A stretch of DNA of 64,000 nt from Chryseobacterium indologenes (GCF_001295265.1 NZ_LJOD01000011.1:62001-126000); one strand, 5' to 3'; positions 42,902-51,202 are shown, counted from the first letter of the stretch. Numbers and translations are program-made. The notes: a model not told the origin generated them from the letters alone.

Positions 42902-44173
42902 CTATTTAAATCTCTCATAAGCAGCCTTTTCCAGCATTTCTCTATCGTCCGGATGGGCAATGCTGATAAGTTCCTGGGCTCTCTGACGCAGGTTTTTACC
43001 ATACAGATAAGCTGTTCCATATTCGGTCACTACATAGTGAATGTGCCCTCTTGTGGTGACTACTCCGGCCCCCTGTTTAAGAAAAGGAACAATCCTTGAA
43101 ATTCCTTTCTTGGTTCTTGAGGTAATGGCGATAATCGGTTTCCCGTCTTCACTTAAAGCAGCACCTCTCATAAAGTCCATTTGTCCTCCAATTCCGCTGT
43201 ACTGCATAGTTCCTATAGAATCTGCACAAACCTGCCCGGTAAGATCAATTTCAATGGCAGAATTAATGGCTACCATTTTTTTATTTCTCATAATATTGAT
43301 CGGGAAGTTTACATCACTTACATCTCTGAATGCAAAAACGGTATTGTCATCTACATAATCATAGAGTTTTCTGGTTCCGAAGCAGAAGCTGGTAATGGTT
43401 TTATTATCGTTGTAACCTTTATATTTATTGTTGATCACATCGTTCTTAATGAGGTCAATTACACCGTCGCTCAGCATTTCTGTGTGAATTCCCAGGTCTT
43501 TATGGTTATTCAGACATTTCAGTACAGCATCAGGAATGGTTCCGATACCCATCTGAAGGGTGGATCTGTCTTCAATAAGCTCTGCAACATTTTTTCCTAC
43601 CAGCATTTCCTCAGGGCCGACTTTGGATCCGTAATCTACGGTTGGAAGCTCTTCTTCATGCCATACAAGTTTGTGAATTCTGCTGATGTGGATCATGCCA
43701 TCACCATGGGTTCTCGGCATTAAAGGATTAACGATGGCGACAATAATTTTGGCTGTATCTACTGCTGCTCTCGCCACATCTACAGAAGTTCCCAATGTAC
43801 AGAATCCATGTTTATCGGGAGGTGAAACGGTTACCAGCGCCACATCCAGAGGCAAGATGTTTTTTCTGAACAGAATAGGAATTTCACTTAAGAAAACAGG
43901 AACAAAGTCTCCTCTGTCAGAATTTACCGCATCACGAACCGGAGTGGAAACAAATAATGAGTTAATGAAGAATTTGTCTTTATATTGAGGTTTGGCAATT
44001 TCCACATTTCCCTGCTGGGTAATGGAAACCATTTCTACATTTTCCAGACGGTTTGACTGTCTTGCGAGTTCGTCAATAAGATAATTCGGAGTACATGCGC
44101 TTCCGTGGAAAAATACGCGGTTTCCGCTTTTGATAGTATATATAGCTTCTTCTGCACTTATATAATTGTACAT
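42902..44173 (-). CDS. Acetyl-CoA hydrolase/transferase family protein
   Basis: A 423-aa family I CoA-transferase-like enzyme. GIGTIPDAV at 209-217 binds CoA; HTEMLSDG places the likely catalytic Glu232; SIGTMQYSGIGGQMDFMRGA near 325 is conserved in 4-hydroxybutyrate/acetate CoA-transferases and acetyl-CoA hydrolases. It lies 26 nt behind hmgA, so both are co-transcribed. A role in activating or handling acetoacetate or acetate produced from tyrosine is plausible but inferred; the specificity cannot be read from sequence. Confidence 0.87.
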   Translation of the reverse strand: MYNYISAEEAIYTIKSGNRVFFHGSACTPNYLIDELARQSNRLENVEMVSITQQGNVEIAKPQYKDKFFINSLFVSTPVRDAVNSDRGDFVPVFLSEIPILFRKNILPLDVALVTVSPPDKHGFCTLGTSVDVARAAVDTAKIIVAIVNPLMPRTHGDGMIHISRIHKLVWHEEELPTVDYGSKVGPEEMLVGKNVAELIEDRSTLQMGIGTIPDAVLKCLNNHKDLGIHTEMLSDGVIDLIKNDVINNKYKGYNDNKTITSFCFGTRKLYDYVDDNTVFAFRDVSDVNFPINIMRNKKMVAINSAIEIDLTGQVCADSIGTMQYSGIGGQMDFMRGAALSEDGKPIIAITSRTKKGISRIVPFLKQGAGVVTTRGHIHYVVTEYGTAYLYGKNLRQRAQELISIAHPDDREMLEKAAYERFK

Positions 44174-44199
44174 AATGAATTTTTTTATGAATGATTTTT

Positions 44200-45387
44200 T
44201 TATTCCTGGGAGCGGTCTTCCATGGTTTTGTCAGTTTCTTCCAGCCAGGAAGTTTTGTAGGAAGGATCTTCTACTTTTAAAGCTTCTTCGGTGATTTTCA
44301 ACGGACGGAAAGGATCTACCATTACAGCATATTCCTCTGTGAATTTTTTACCGATGCTTCTTTCCATAGCGCCTGGGTGAGGCCCGTGAACAATGCCTCC
44401 CGGATGTAGGGTGAAGTCCATAAGATCAATATGGTTACGGCTCATGAAATCTCCTTCTGTATAGAAAAGAACTTCATCAGAGTCGATATTAGAGTGGTTG
44501 TAAGGAGCAGGGATTGCCAGTGGATGGTAATCATACATCCTTGCACAGAATGAGCAGACTACGAAATTATGTCCCTCAAAATTCTGGTGCACCGGAGGGG
44601 GCTGGTGAATTCTTCCGGTAATCGGCTCGAAGTTTTTGATATTGAATTTGTAAGGATAAAAATAGCCATCCCAACCCACAACGTCAAAAGGATGCGTTGC
44701 ATAGATGAAATCCGTAATCTGGTTTTCCTTTTTTACTTTAATTAAAAATTCTCCCTTTTCATCTTTTGGTTCTTTAAAAACCGGGGCAATAATATCCCTT
44801 TCGCAGAAAGGAGAATGCTCCAGAAGCTGCCCGAATTCATTTCTGTATCTTTTAGGAGTATAAATAGGAGAGTGGCTTTCCAGTACAAAAAATACCGTAT
44901 CATCAGACTGTAATTCTACTTGATAAATAGTCCCTCTCGGAATAATAAGATAATCACCTGTAACAAATTCAAGATCACCCACAAAAGTTTTCAGGATACC
45001 ATTTCCCTGATGTACATACAGAAGTTCATCACATTCTGCGTTTTTGTAGAAATAATCCATGGATTTTCTCGGTTTGGCAAGCCCCATCTTCAGATCATTG
45101 TTCATCAGAAGGATTTTACGACTGTCCATGAAATCATCTTCCGGCGTTACATTCATCCCTTTGAACATTCTTGGAGCAACATTTTTCTCTACAGCAATCT
45201 TAGGGGTAACGTCTTTCGGTATTCCTATGGATTTGATCTGTGTAGGACGGTGGATATGATAAAGCAGTGAGGAAATTCCATGAAAACCTTCCGTGCCGAA
45301 AAGCTGTTCGTAATAGAACTTATCTTCCGGCGATTTAAATATGGTATGCCTTTTTTGTGGGATGCTTCCCGATTGATGATATCTCAT
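44200..45387 (-). CDS. hmgA: Homogentisate 1,2-dioxygenase
   Basis: A 395-aa Fe(II) cupin enzyme that opens the homogentisate ring to maleylacetoacetate. Ring-binding and metal motifs are seen: HQPPPVHQNF at 261-270, and HGPHPGAMERSIG at 334-346 with the iron His and Glu342. The N-terminus MRYHQSGSIPQKRH matches the family. First gene of the operon, with a TAAATTTG box 23 nt upstream (45410-45417). It is divergent from the TonB receptor gene. Confidence 0.94.
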   Translation of the reverse strand: MRYHQSGSIPQKRHTIFKSPEDKFYYEQLFGTEGFHGISSLLYHIHRPTQIKSIGIPKDVTPKIAVEKNVAPRMFKGMNVTPEDDFMDSRKILLMNNDLKMGLAKPRKSMDYFYKNAECDELLYVHQGNGILKTFVGDLEFVTGDYLIIPRGTIYQVELQSDDTVFFVLESHSPIYTPKRYRNEFGQLLEHSPFCERDIIAPVFKEPKDEKGEFLIKVKKENQITDFIYATHPFDVVGWDGYFYPYKFNIKNFEPITGRIHQPPPVHQNFEGHNFVVCSFCARMYDYHPLAIPAPYNHSNIDSDEVLFYTEGDFMSRNHIDLMDFTLHPGGIVHGPHPGAMERSIGKKFTEEYAVMVDPFRPLKITEEALKVEDPSYKTSWLEETDKTMEDRSQE

Positions 45388-45409
45388 TTTACTTTTATAT
45401 GTCGTTTCT

Positions 45410-45417
45410 CAAATTTA
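45410..45417 (-). promoter_or_regulatory. Minus-7 promoter box of hmgA (TAAATTTG)
   Basis: Exact TAnnTTTG match, 22 nt before the ATG at 45387. Confidence 0.6.
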
Positions 45418-45476
45418 CTAATTTTTCGTGAATTGATTTCAACAACATTTATCATGGTGTTTTGTATTTCAAAAAT

Positions 45477-45500
45477 AATTGTTAGATTTGTCTAACAATT
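45477..45500 (+). promoter_or_regulatory. Perfect palindromic operator overlapping the TonB receptor promoter
   Basis: Arms AATTGTTAGA (45477-45486) and TCTAACAATT (45491-45500) separated by TTTG. The core TTAGA-N4-TCTAA resembles DtxR/IdeR/MntR boxes (TTAGG-N4-CCTAA). It fully covers the minus-7 box TAGATTTG, so bound protein would block RNA polymerase. Confidence 0.65.
45483..45490 (+). promoter_or_regulatory. Minus-7 promoter box (TAGATTTG) inside the palindrome
   Basis: Exact TAnnTTTG match, 19 nt before the receptor ATG at 45509. Confidence 0.6.
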
Positions 45501-45508
45501 TTAATTTC

Positions 45509-47572
45509 ATGAAGCGAATATTATTTTCTTTTACTCTTTTATCTTCCTGCTGCTTTGCCCAGGAAACAGATAGTCTGGGTGTTTCTCAAAAGATGAAGGC
45601 AGATTCAGTGAAGGTTTCTCAGCTAAAAGTCAGAACCAGTAATATTGAAGATGTAGTAATCACCGGAACCATAAAACCGGTAAGCAGATCGAAAAGTCCG
45701 GTGGCAGTAGAAATCTACAGCCAGAAATTTTTTCAGAAAAACCCTACCCCAAGCATCTTTGAATCGATTGCAATGGTAAATGGGGTAAAACCTCAGCTGA
45801 ACTGTTCCGTATGCAACACCGGAGACATTCATATCAATGGTCTGGAAGGACCGTATACCATGATCCTGATTGACGGAATGCCTATTGTAAGCTCCCTTTC
45901 CACGGTATATGGATTGAGTGGAATCCCGAACAGTCTTGTTGACAGGATTGAAGTGGTAAAAGGACCTGCATCCTCTATTTACGGTTCGGAAGCAATGGGA
46001 GGAGTAATCAATATCATTACGAAGAATGCTCTTACTGCTCCGAAATTAAGCGTTGACCTGATGACAACAACATGGAATGAAAATAATCTTGATCTGGCAG
46101 CTAAATTCAGTGCCGGGAAAAATGCTTCATCACTATTGAGTTTAAATTACTTCAGCTTTAAGGAAAAGATAGATCAGAACAGGGATAATTTTACCGATAC
46201 GGCATTACAGAGCCGGATTTCAGTTTTTAATAAATGGAATTTCAGGAGAAAAGAAAACCGGCAGGCGAGTTTTGCCATGAGGTACCTCTATGAAGACCGT
46301 TTTGGAGGAGAAATGCAGTGGAACAGGGTTTACCGGGGAAGTGATAAAGTATATGGGGAAAGTATTTATACCAACCGCGCAGAGGTTTTCGGGCTGTACC
46401 AATGGCCGTTGAAAGAATATGTGGTTACCCAGTTTTCCTATAATTATCATGACCAGAACTCTTTTTACGGAGCAAATCCGTTTGATGCGCTTCAGAAAGT
46501 AGCATTTGCCCAGACTTATTGGAGTAAAAAGCTTACAACTCATGATCTGACGGCCGGATTTACTTTTAAAAGAACATTTTATGACGATAATACACCGGGA
46601 ACCTTATCAGCGGATGGAATGACAAATGAACCAATGAAATCCCCGATCTGGGGCGCTTTCGTTCAGGATCAGTGGGAAATCAACGAGCATACATTGCTGC
46701 TGGGATACAGATTTGATTATGATAAAATTCATCACTCCGTTCACTCTCCGAGATTTGCCTGGAAATTTTCTCCGAATCCCTATCATACTTTACGTTTCAA
46801 TTTCGGAACCGGTTTCAGGGTAGTGAATCTGTTTACGGAAGATCATGCGGCGCTCACGGGATCCCGGGAGGTTGTGATTCAATCTGATCTTAAACCGGAA
46901 AGATCCGTTAACGGGAATCTGAACTATATCTGGAAAATTCCTGTTGGAAACCGTCTTGTTCAGTTAGACGCTTCTGCTTTTTATACCTATTTCAGTAATA
47001 AGATCGTAGGGGATTTTGATACGGATCCTGATAAAATTATTTACGACAATCTTCATGGGTACGGAATTTCAAGAGGGGCTTCGATGAATGTTGATTTCAG
47101 TTTCAGATTTCCGCTGAGTGTAAATCTTGGGATAACGTATCTGGATGTTTATCAGAAATTTGATAATGGACAGAAATCCCAACAGCTGCATGCCCCGAAA
47201 TGGAGCGGAACTTACAACCTGAGCTATAAGTTCAGGAATGATCTTACAGTAGATTTTACCGGACAGTTCTACGGACCGATGAGGCTGCCTGTACTTCCTG
47301 ATGATTACCGCCCGGAGTATTCACCATTGTATTCTCTGGCCAATATCCAGATTTCCAAAAGTTTTAAATCAGGATTTGAAGTGTATGGTGGGGTTAAAAA
47401 CCTGTTCAACTTTACTCCAAAAGATCCATTGATGCGTCCGTTTGATCCTTTTGATAAATATGTAGATGATCCGATGAACAATCCCAATCACTATACCTTT
47501 GACACAGCCTATGGCTATGCTCCGATGCAGCGGATCAGGGGATTCCTCGGAATAAAATATAATCTGAAATGA
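45509..47572 (+). CDS. TonB-dependent receptor with CxxC in the plug domain
   Basis: A 687-aa outer-membrane receptor. Signal peptide 1-17 (CCFAQ), TonB-box-like IEDVVITGT at 46-54, plug domain about 58-170 (IDGMPIVSS, VEVVKGPASSIYGSEAMGGVINI-type motif), then a barrel ending in FLGIKYNLK. The plug contains LNCSVCNTGDIHINGL (97-112), a CSVC pair (Cys99, Cys102) placed next to the usual ligand site. Its stop overlaps the start of a CSVC thioredoxin-like gene by 4 nt. A DtxR-like palindrome covers its promoter. Metal or metal-chelate uptake is inferred; substrate unknown. ATG 45509 is chosen over 45479, which precedes the promoter box. Confidence 0.88.
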   Translation: MKRILFSFTLLSSCCFAQETDSLGVSQKMKADSVKVSQLKVRTSNIEDVVITGTIKPVSRSKSPVAVEIYSQKFFQKNPTPSIFESIAMVNGVKPQLNCSVCNTGDIHINGLEGPYTMILIDGMPIVSSLSTVYGLSGIPNSLVDRIEVVKGPASSIYGSEAMGGVINIITKNALTAPKLSVDLMTTTWNENNLDLAAKFSAGKNASSLLSLNYFSFKEKIDQNRDNFTDTALQSRISVFNKWNFRRKENRQASFAMRYLYEDRFGGEMQWNRVYRGSDKVYGESIYTNRAEVFGLYQWPLKEYVVTQFSYNYHDQNSFYGANPFDALQKVAFAQTYWSKKLTTHDLTAGFTFKRTFYDDNTPGTLSADGMTNEPMKSPIWGAFVQDQWEINEHTLLLGYRFDYDKIHHSVHSPRFAWKFSPNPYHTLRFNFGTGFRVVNLFTEDHAALTGSREVVIQSDLKPERSVNGNLNYIWKIPVGNRLVQLDASAFYTYFSNKIVGDFDTDPDKIIYDNLHGYGISRGASMNVDFSFRFPLSVNLGITYLDVYQKFDNGQKSQQLHAPKWSGTYNLSYKFRNDLTVDFTGQFYGPMRLPVLPDDYRPEYSPLYSLANIQISKSFKSGFEVYGGVKNLFNFTPKDPLMRPFDPFDKYVDDPMNNPNHYTFDTAYGYAPMQRIRGFLGIKYNLK

Positions 47573-48045
47573 AAAACTTATTTTTATTTTTAATGTTTGT
47601 GCCCTGTTTTTATCTGTCTCAGATGAAGACAGGCACTTTTTCTGATCTGGAGGCGGGAATAGGAAAAGAGCCAAAGCCTATTATCATTCACCTGTACACG
47701 GACTGGTGTAGTGTCTGTAAGATTGAGAAATATCGTTTGAATAAGGATCCGGAAACGGTAAAGCTAATCAATGATAAATTTTACATGATTAATTTTGAAG
47801 CTGAAAAAACGAAAGAAAAGATAAAATTTCAGGGAAAGGAATTCAGCTATCTCTCCAACGGAAGTTCCGGAATTCATGAGCTGGCCCTGGCTTTATCGAA
47901 AAATAAGCAGCAGCCGGTGTATCCGTTGTGGATTTTTCTGGATAAAAATCAGAAAATGGTGTACTATCATGAAGGAGCCATGAATCCCGAGATCATGAAG
48001 CAGAAGCTATTGGAAATTTTGGTATCAGAAAATGTGAAGCTGTAA
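47569..48045 (+). CDS. Periplasmic thioredoxin-like protein coupled to the TonB receptor
   Basis: A 158-aa protein with a signal peptide-like start (1-18) and a thioredoxin fold: the active-site pair is WCSVC (Cys47, Cys50), with a C-terminal helix including the cis-Pro region QPVYPLWIFLD (about 115-125). Its ATG overlaps the TonB receptor stop (ATGA), so the genes are translationally coupled. Likely reduces or isomerises Cys in the envelope; given the coupling, it may keep the CSVC pair of the receptor reduced (inference). Confidence 0.86.
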   Translation: MKNLFLFLMFVPCFYLSQMKTGTFSDLEAGIGKEPKPIIIHLYTDWCSVCKIEKYRLNKDPETVKLINDKFYMINFEAEKTKEKIKFQGKEFSYLSNGSSGIHELALALSKNKQQPVYPLWIFLDKNQKMVYYHEGAMNPEIMKQKLLEILVSENVKL

Positions 48046-48130
48046 ATATTGATTTGATATTTTTGCGGATTATACAGAGCCGGCAGATTTTTTACTTTGC
48101 ATTTGTTTGTAAGAATATCCATTTTAAAAG

Positions 48131-48508
48131 CTATCCCATCGATTGCTTAATCTTCTCCCGGTGGATAATTCCCCAGTTCACTAAAGTTTCCGTTACCGGA
48201 AAAACAGATTTGCCATATTCAGTTACTGCATAAGTAACGGTTACCGGCTTGGTATCCTGCACTGTTCTGGTGATCAGAAGGTTGGTTTCCAGCTCCCTTA
48301 ACTCTTTGCTCAGCATTTTGGCAGAAATACCTTCAATCCCGCGTTCCAGCTTTTTAAAGTGAATCTGCTGATCTGTTCTGTTTGTTAAATAACGCAGAAT
48401 CATGAGTTTCCATTTTCCGCCTAAAACATCGAGGCTGTCGCGCATTGCAAATAATTCTTCCGTACAGGTAGCCTCTCTTTCCGTTCCGTTTTCTGTGATT
48501 TTTGCCAT
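48131..48508 (-). CDS. HxlR-family transcriptional regulator
   Basis: A 125-aa winged-helix regulator. The core is EELFAMRDSLDVLGGKWKLMILRYL (17-41, written here in parts: GGKWKL and MILRYL), with the family's N-terminal Cys15 ahead of it, the position of the thiol sensor in YodB-type members. A 16-bp palindrome lies 14 nt upstream of its ATG, and a quinone-oxidoreductase gene is divergent. This arrangement suggests repression of its own gene and of the neighbour, lifted by electrophiles or oxidants (inference from YodB/QorR). Confidence 0.9.
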   Translation of the reverse strand: MAKITENGTEREATCTEELFAMRDSLDVLGGKWKLMILRYLTNRTDQQIHFKKLERGIEGISAKMLSKELRELETNLLITRTVQDTKPVTVTYAVTEYGKSVFPVTETLVNWGIIHREKIKQSMG

Positions 48509-48521
48509 AATAGTTTCATTG

Positions 48522-48537
48522 AGGTAACTAGTTACCT
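48522..48537. promoter_or_regulatory. Perfect 16-bp palindrome, candidate HxlR operator
   Basis: AGGTAACTAGTTACCT is self-complementary. It lies between the HxlR ATG (48508) and its TATATTTG box (48553-48560), and about 40 bp upstream of the promoter of the divergent oxidoreductase gene. Confidence 0.72.
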
Positions 48538-48552
48538 GCTGTTAACTGATAG

Positions 48553-48560
48553 CAAATATA
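48553..48560 (-). promoter_or_regulatory. Minus-7 promoter box of the HxlR gene (TATATTTG)
   Basis: Exact TAnnTTTG match on the minus strand; the transcript would start near 48549 and run through the palindrome. Confidence 0.6.
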
Positions 48561-48574
48561 AACTATTCAGCTGG

Positions 48575-48582
48575 TACATTTG
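48575..48582 (+). promoter_or_regulatory. Minus-7 promoter box of the oxidoreductase gene (TACATTTG)
   Basis: Exact TAnnTTTG match, 17 nt before the ATG at 48600; it overlaps a possible upstream start at 48582, which is rejected. Confidence 0.62.
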
Positions 48583-48599
48583 TGCATCAACCCAACCCA

Positions 48600-49589
48600 A
48601 TGAAAGCAGTTATATTAAACAACAATTTTCAGCTTGAAGACGGTTATGCAGAAAAACCTGTTCCGAAAAGCCATGAAGTCCTGATCCGGATCAAAGCCAG
48701 CGGCTTCAATCCGATAGATTACCAGATGCTGGAAAACGAACTGGAAAGAAAGCTCATCAGTTCACCGATCTTAGGCCGCGAATTGTCAGGGATTATTGTA
48801 GCAAAAGGTACTGATGCTGTCCAGTTCAATATCGGAGACGAAGTTTACTGTGGCAGTGGCTCAATGGGGAGTAATGGTTCCTATGCCGAATATATTGCCG
48901 TACCTGAAGCCATTGTTTCCTTCAAGCCCCAAAACCTCAGCTTTGAGCAGGCTGCCTCAATTCCTTCAGTAGGCCTGACTTCGCTACAGATCTTTAAACG
49001 TTTAAACCCGGGTTATGACGACAGTATTCTTGTTACCGGAGCCGCAGGAGGGGTAGGATCATTTTTAATTAAGCTTTTAGTAGCTCATCATTATCAGAAG
49101 ATCGTGGCTACCGTCGGAAATGTGGAAAACAGGCAGATGCTTTTGAAAATAGGATTAAAAGATCATCAGATCATTAACTATGAAGGGGCAAATCTTAAAG
49201 AAAACCTTTTGAAGGCGAATAATCATCAGCCTTTTGATATAGGAGTTGATCTCGTAGGAAGTCATATGTCTGAAATTACCGCGGACCTTTTAAAGCTTAA
49301 CGGAATTTATACGGATGTTACGGCTCTTGTGACCAAAGATGCTCATGAAATCCTATTCAATAAAGGAGCCCTGATTATGAATATTTCCAATTACACCTAC
49401 AGCATGACCAAAACTTATTCATACTATCAAAACGGACTGAATGAAATCGCAAGGATGATAGAAAACGGAAGTGTTACTCCTCCGAATACTAAAATTGTAG
49501 GTCCGCTTTCCCTGGAAACAGTGGTGGCAGCACATTCCATCTTAAAGAATAATCAGACCCGGGGACATAAACTTATCATGCAGCATTAA
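48600..49589 (+). CDS. Zinc-independent alcohol dehydrogenase / quinone oxidoreductase
   Basis: A 329-aa medium-chain dehydrogenase/reductase. N-terminal GroES-like part (about 1-115; FNPIDYQML, GRELSGIIV), nucleotide-binding GAAGGVGSF near 145. No structural or catalytic zinc ligands are visible, fitting NADPH:quinone oxidoreductases or enone reductases. Divergent from the HxlR regulator and upstream of a cupin gene 4 nt later, so likely regulated by that palindrome. Start chosen after the TACATTTG box. Confidence 0.88.
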   Translation: MKAVILNNNFQLEDGYAEKPVPKSHEVLIRIKASGFNPIDYQMLENELERKLISSPILGRELSGIIVAKGTDAVQFNIGDEVYCGSGSMGSNGSYAEYIAVPEAIVSFKPQNLSFEQAASIPSVGLTSLQIFKRLNPGYDDSILVTGAAGGVGSFLIKLLVAHHYQKIVATVGNVENRQMLLKIGLKDHQIINYEGANLKENLLKANNHQPFDIGVDLVGSHMSEITADLLKLNGIYTDVTALVTKDAHEILFNKGALIMNISNYTYSMTKTYSYYQNGLNEIARMIENGSVTPPNTKIVGPLSLETVVAAHSILKNNQTRGHKLIMQH

Positions 49590-49593
49590 AGAA

Positions 49594-50064
49594 ATGAATA
49601 CAATACCAAGACGCATCGTAACAGGCATTAAAAACGGAAAATCGGTCATCATAGAAGACCGGAGATCAGAAAATACGGTAGAACATTTACCGGGGCTCAT
49701 TATTTCAGATCTCTGGAATACCCAATCAATGCCCGCTTCGCTGGAATCTGAGCAGCCAATTCCCAATACAGGATTTCCACAAACCCCGAGAAACGGGACT
49801 TATTTCAGGTATGTGGTTATTCCGCCGGATAAAGATTTAGGTACAGAATGGAAACCGGGCGAACCTCATCCCCTGATGCATCAGACCCAAACTTTAGATT
49901 ATATCATCATTCTTTCCGGAGAACTTTATCTTATCATGGAGGAAGGTGAAACTTTGCTTAAACCCGGAGATATTGTGATCCAGAGGGGCACCAGCCATGC
50001 ATGGAGCAACCGGTCCGGCCAGCCGTGTATTCAGTTAGCCGTTCTGATTGATGCGGAAGATTAA
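49594..50064 (+). CDS. Cupin-domain protein
   Basis: A 156-aa single-domain cupin. The metal motif region reads HPLMHQTQTLDYIIILSGEL (about 91-110), with the second motif PGDIVIQRGTSHAW (about 123-136), so a metal-binding beta barrel is present. No enzyme activity can be assigned. It begins 4 nt after the oxidoreductase stop and is part of its operon. Could be a small isomerase, dioxygenase or binding protein. Confidence 0.82.
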   Translation: MNTIPRRIVTGIKNGKSVIIEDRRSENTVEHLPGLIISDLWNTQSMPASLESEQPIPNTGFPQTPRNGTYFRYVVIPPDKDLGTEWKPGEPHPLMHQTQTLDYIIILSGELYLIMEEGETLLKPGDIVIQRGTSHAWSNRSGQPCIQLAVLIDAED

Positions 50065-50198
50065 TATTTCCCAAAGATTGCACAGATCTCCCAGAAAAAG
50101 ATTTGGGAGCTGGATTTATGCAGATTCTTAAAATCAAAATTGTAAAAATCTGCCGCACCTGTATAATCTTCAGGCGAATATCAAATCAAAATACGGAA

Positions 50199-50564
50199 TT
50201 ACTTCAGGAGCACGGCAATAATGGCTAGGATGGCAGGGAGGGCCTGTACAAAGAATATTTTCTTCGTGGCAGAAACAGCGCCATAGATTCCTGCTACAGC
50301 TACACATCCCAAAAAGAATAAGGAGATATTGGTCTGCCATTTCGGGTCTTCTATGAAAAAAGACCAGATCAGCCCTGCGGCAAGAAAGCCGTTATAAAGC
50401 CCCTGATTGGCGGCTAATCCTTTGGTGGGTCTGAACATTTCCGGAGGCAGGGCAGCTTTAAAAACCTCTTTTCCTTTGGTTTCCCAGGCGAACATTTCCA
50501 TCCACAGGATATAAATATGTTCTAAGGTAACTACAGCAATAAGAATTTTAGCAACGAGTTCCAT
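50199..50564 (-). CDS. DUF1304 membrane protein
   Basis: A 121-aa inner-membrane protein with four hydrophobic segments (about 1-20, 50-68, 75-92, 97-121). ELVAKILIAVVTLEHIYILWMEMF at the N-terminus and AANQGLYNGFLAAGL near 49-63 (both given in parts) are DUF1304 hallmarks. Function of the family unknown. An in-frame start at 50582 would add six residues unlike the family, so 50564 is used. Monocistronic. Confidence 0.86.
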   Translation of the reverse strand: MELVAKILIAVVTLEHIYILWMEMFAWETKGKEVFKAALPPEMFRPTKGLAANQGLYNGFLAAGLIWSFFIEDPKWQTNISLFFLGCVAVAGIYGAVSATKKIFFVQALPAILAIIAVLLK

Positions 50565-50604
50565 GATTTTATATTTTGTCATTGTAAAACTAAAAAAATA
50601 AAGT

Positions 50605-50612
50605 TAAGTTTG
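50605..50612 (+). promoter_or_regulatory. Minus-7 promoter box of the Crp-like regulator (TAAGTTTG)
   Basis: Exact TAnnTTTG match, 17 nt before the ATG at 50630. Confidence 0.6.
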
Positions 50613-50629
50613 GTTACTCAATTGCAAAG

Positions 50630-51202
50630 ATGGACACTTTTAAAGCACACTTAAACAAATTTATTACGATTACAGATCAGGAATATGATTCTGTATTTTC
50701 TTTTTTTCAGGTGCTCGAAGTAAAGAAAAAGCAAACCTTGATGCTTAACGGAGAAATTTGCAGATTTATGTATTTTGTGGCGGAAGGGTGTTTACGAAAA
50801 TTCTTCATCAATGAGAAAGGAGCAGAGCAGACCACGGAATTTGCAATAGAAAACTGGTGGATTACCGATACTTTTGCTTATGAAAGACAGATTCTGTCGG
50901 ATTTCTCCATTCAGGCCGTGGAACGTTCTACAATTCTGGTCATTGATCTCAGGCAACAGGAACTTCTGCTTCAGAAACATCCGGTGATGGAACGCTATTT
51001 CAGAATGATCTACCAGAGAGCTTATGCCGCTTCGGAGAGAAGGATCCGTTATCTTTATGAAATGTCCAGGGAAGAACTTTATCTTCATTTCAGTACACTT
51101 TATCCATGGTTTATTCAAAGGATTCCTCAGTATCTGATTGCTTCTTTTTTAAATCTTACACCGGAATATCTGAGCGAAATCAGGGCAAAATTGCGTTCTT
51201 AA
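50630..51202 (+). CDS. Crp/Fnr-family transcriptional regulator
   Basis: A 190-aa regulator. Residues about 15-115 form a cyclic-nucleotide-binding-like beta roll (CRFMYFVAEGCLRKFF, about 45-60), but the phosphate cassette residues for cAMP are not evident. The C-terminal helices (about 150-190, YLIASFLNLTPEYLSEIRAKL) form the helix-turn-helix. This short type is common in Bacteroidota, ligand unknown. DoxX and AhpD-like genes follow on the same strand, 63 nt later, and are likely targets or operon members. Confidence 0.87.
   Translation: MDTFKAHLNKFITITDQEYDSVFSFFQVLEVKKKQTLMLNGEICRFMYFVAEGCLRKFFINEKGAEQTTEFAIENWWITDTFAYERQILSDFSIQAVERSTILVIDLRQQELLLQKHPVMERYFRMIYQRAYAASERRIRYLYEMSREELYLHFSTLYPWFIQRIPQYLIASFLNLTPEYLSEIRAKLRS

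Noticed and set aside
43181-43723. 180-codon open frame antisense to the CoA-transferase gene
   Set aside because: It is fully covered by a well-supported gene on the other strand; its translation has no motif, so it is a codon-bias shadow.
50065-50198. Possible hairpin CTCCCA ... TGGGAG after the cupin gene
   Set aside because: The stem is short and no T run follows; not clear enough to call a terminator.
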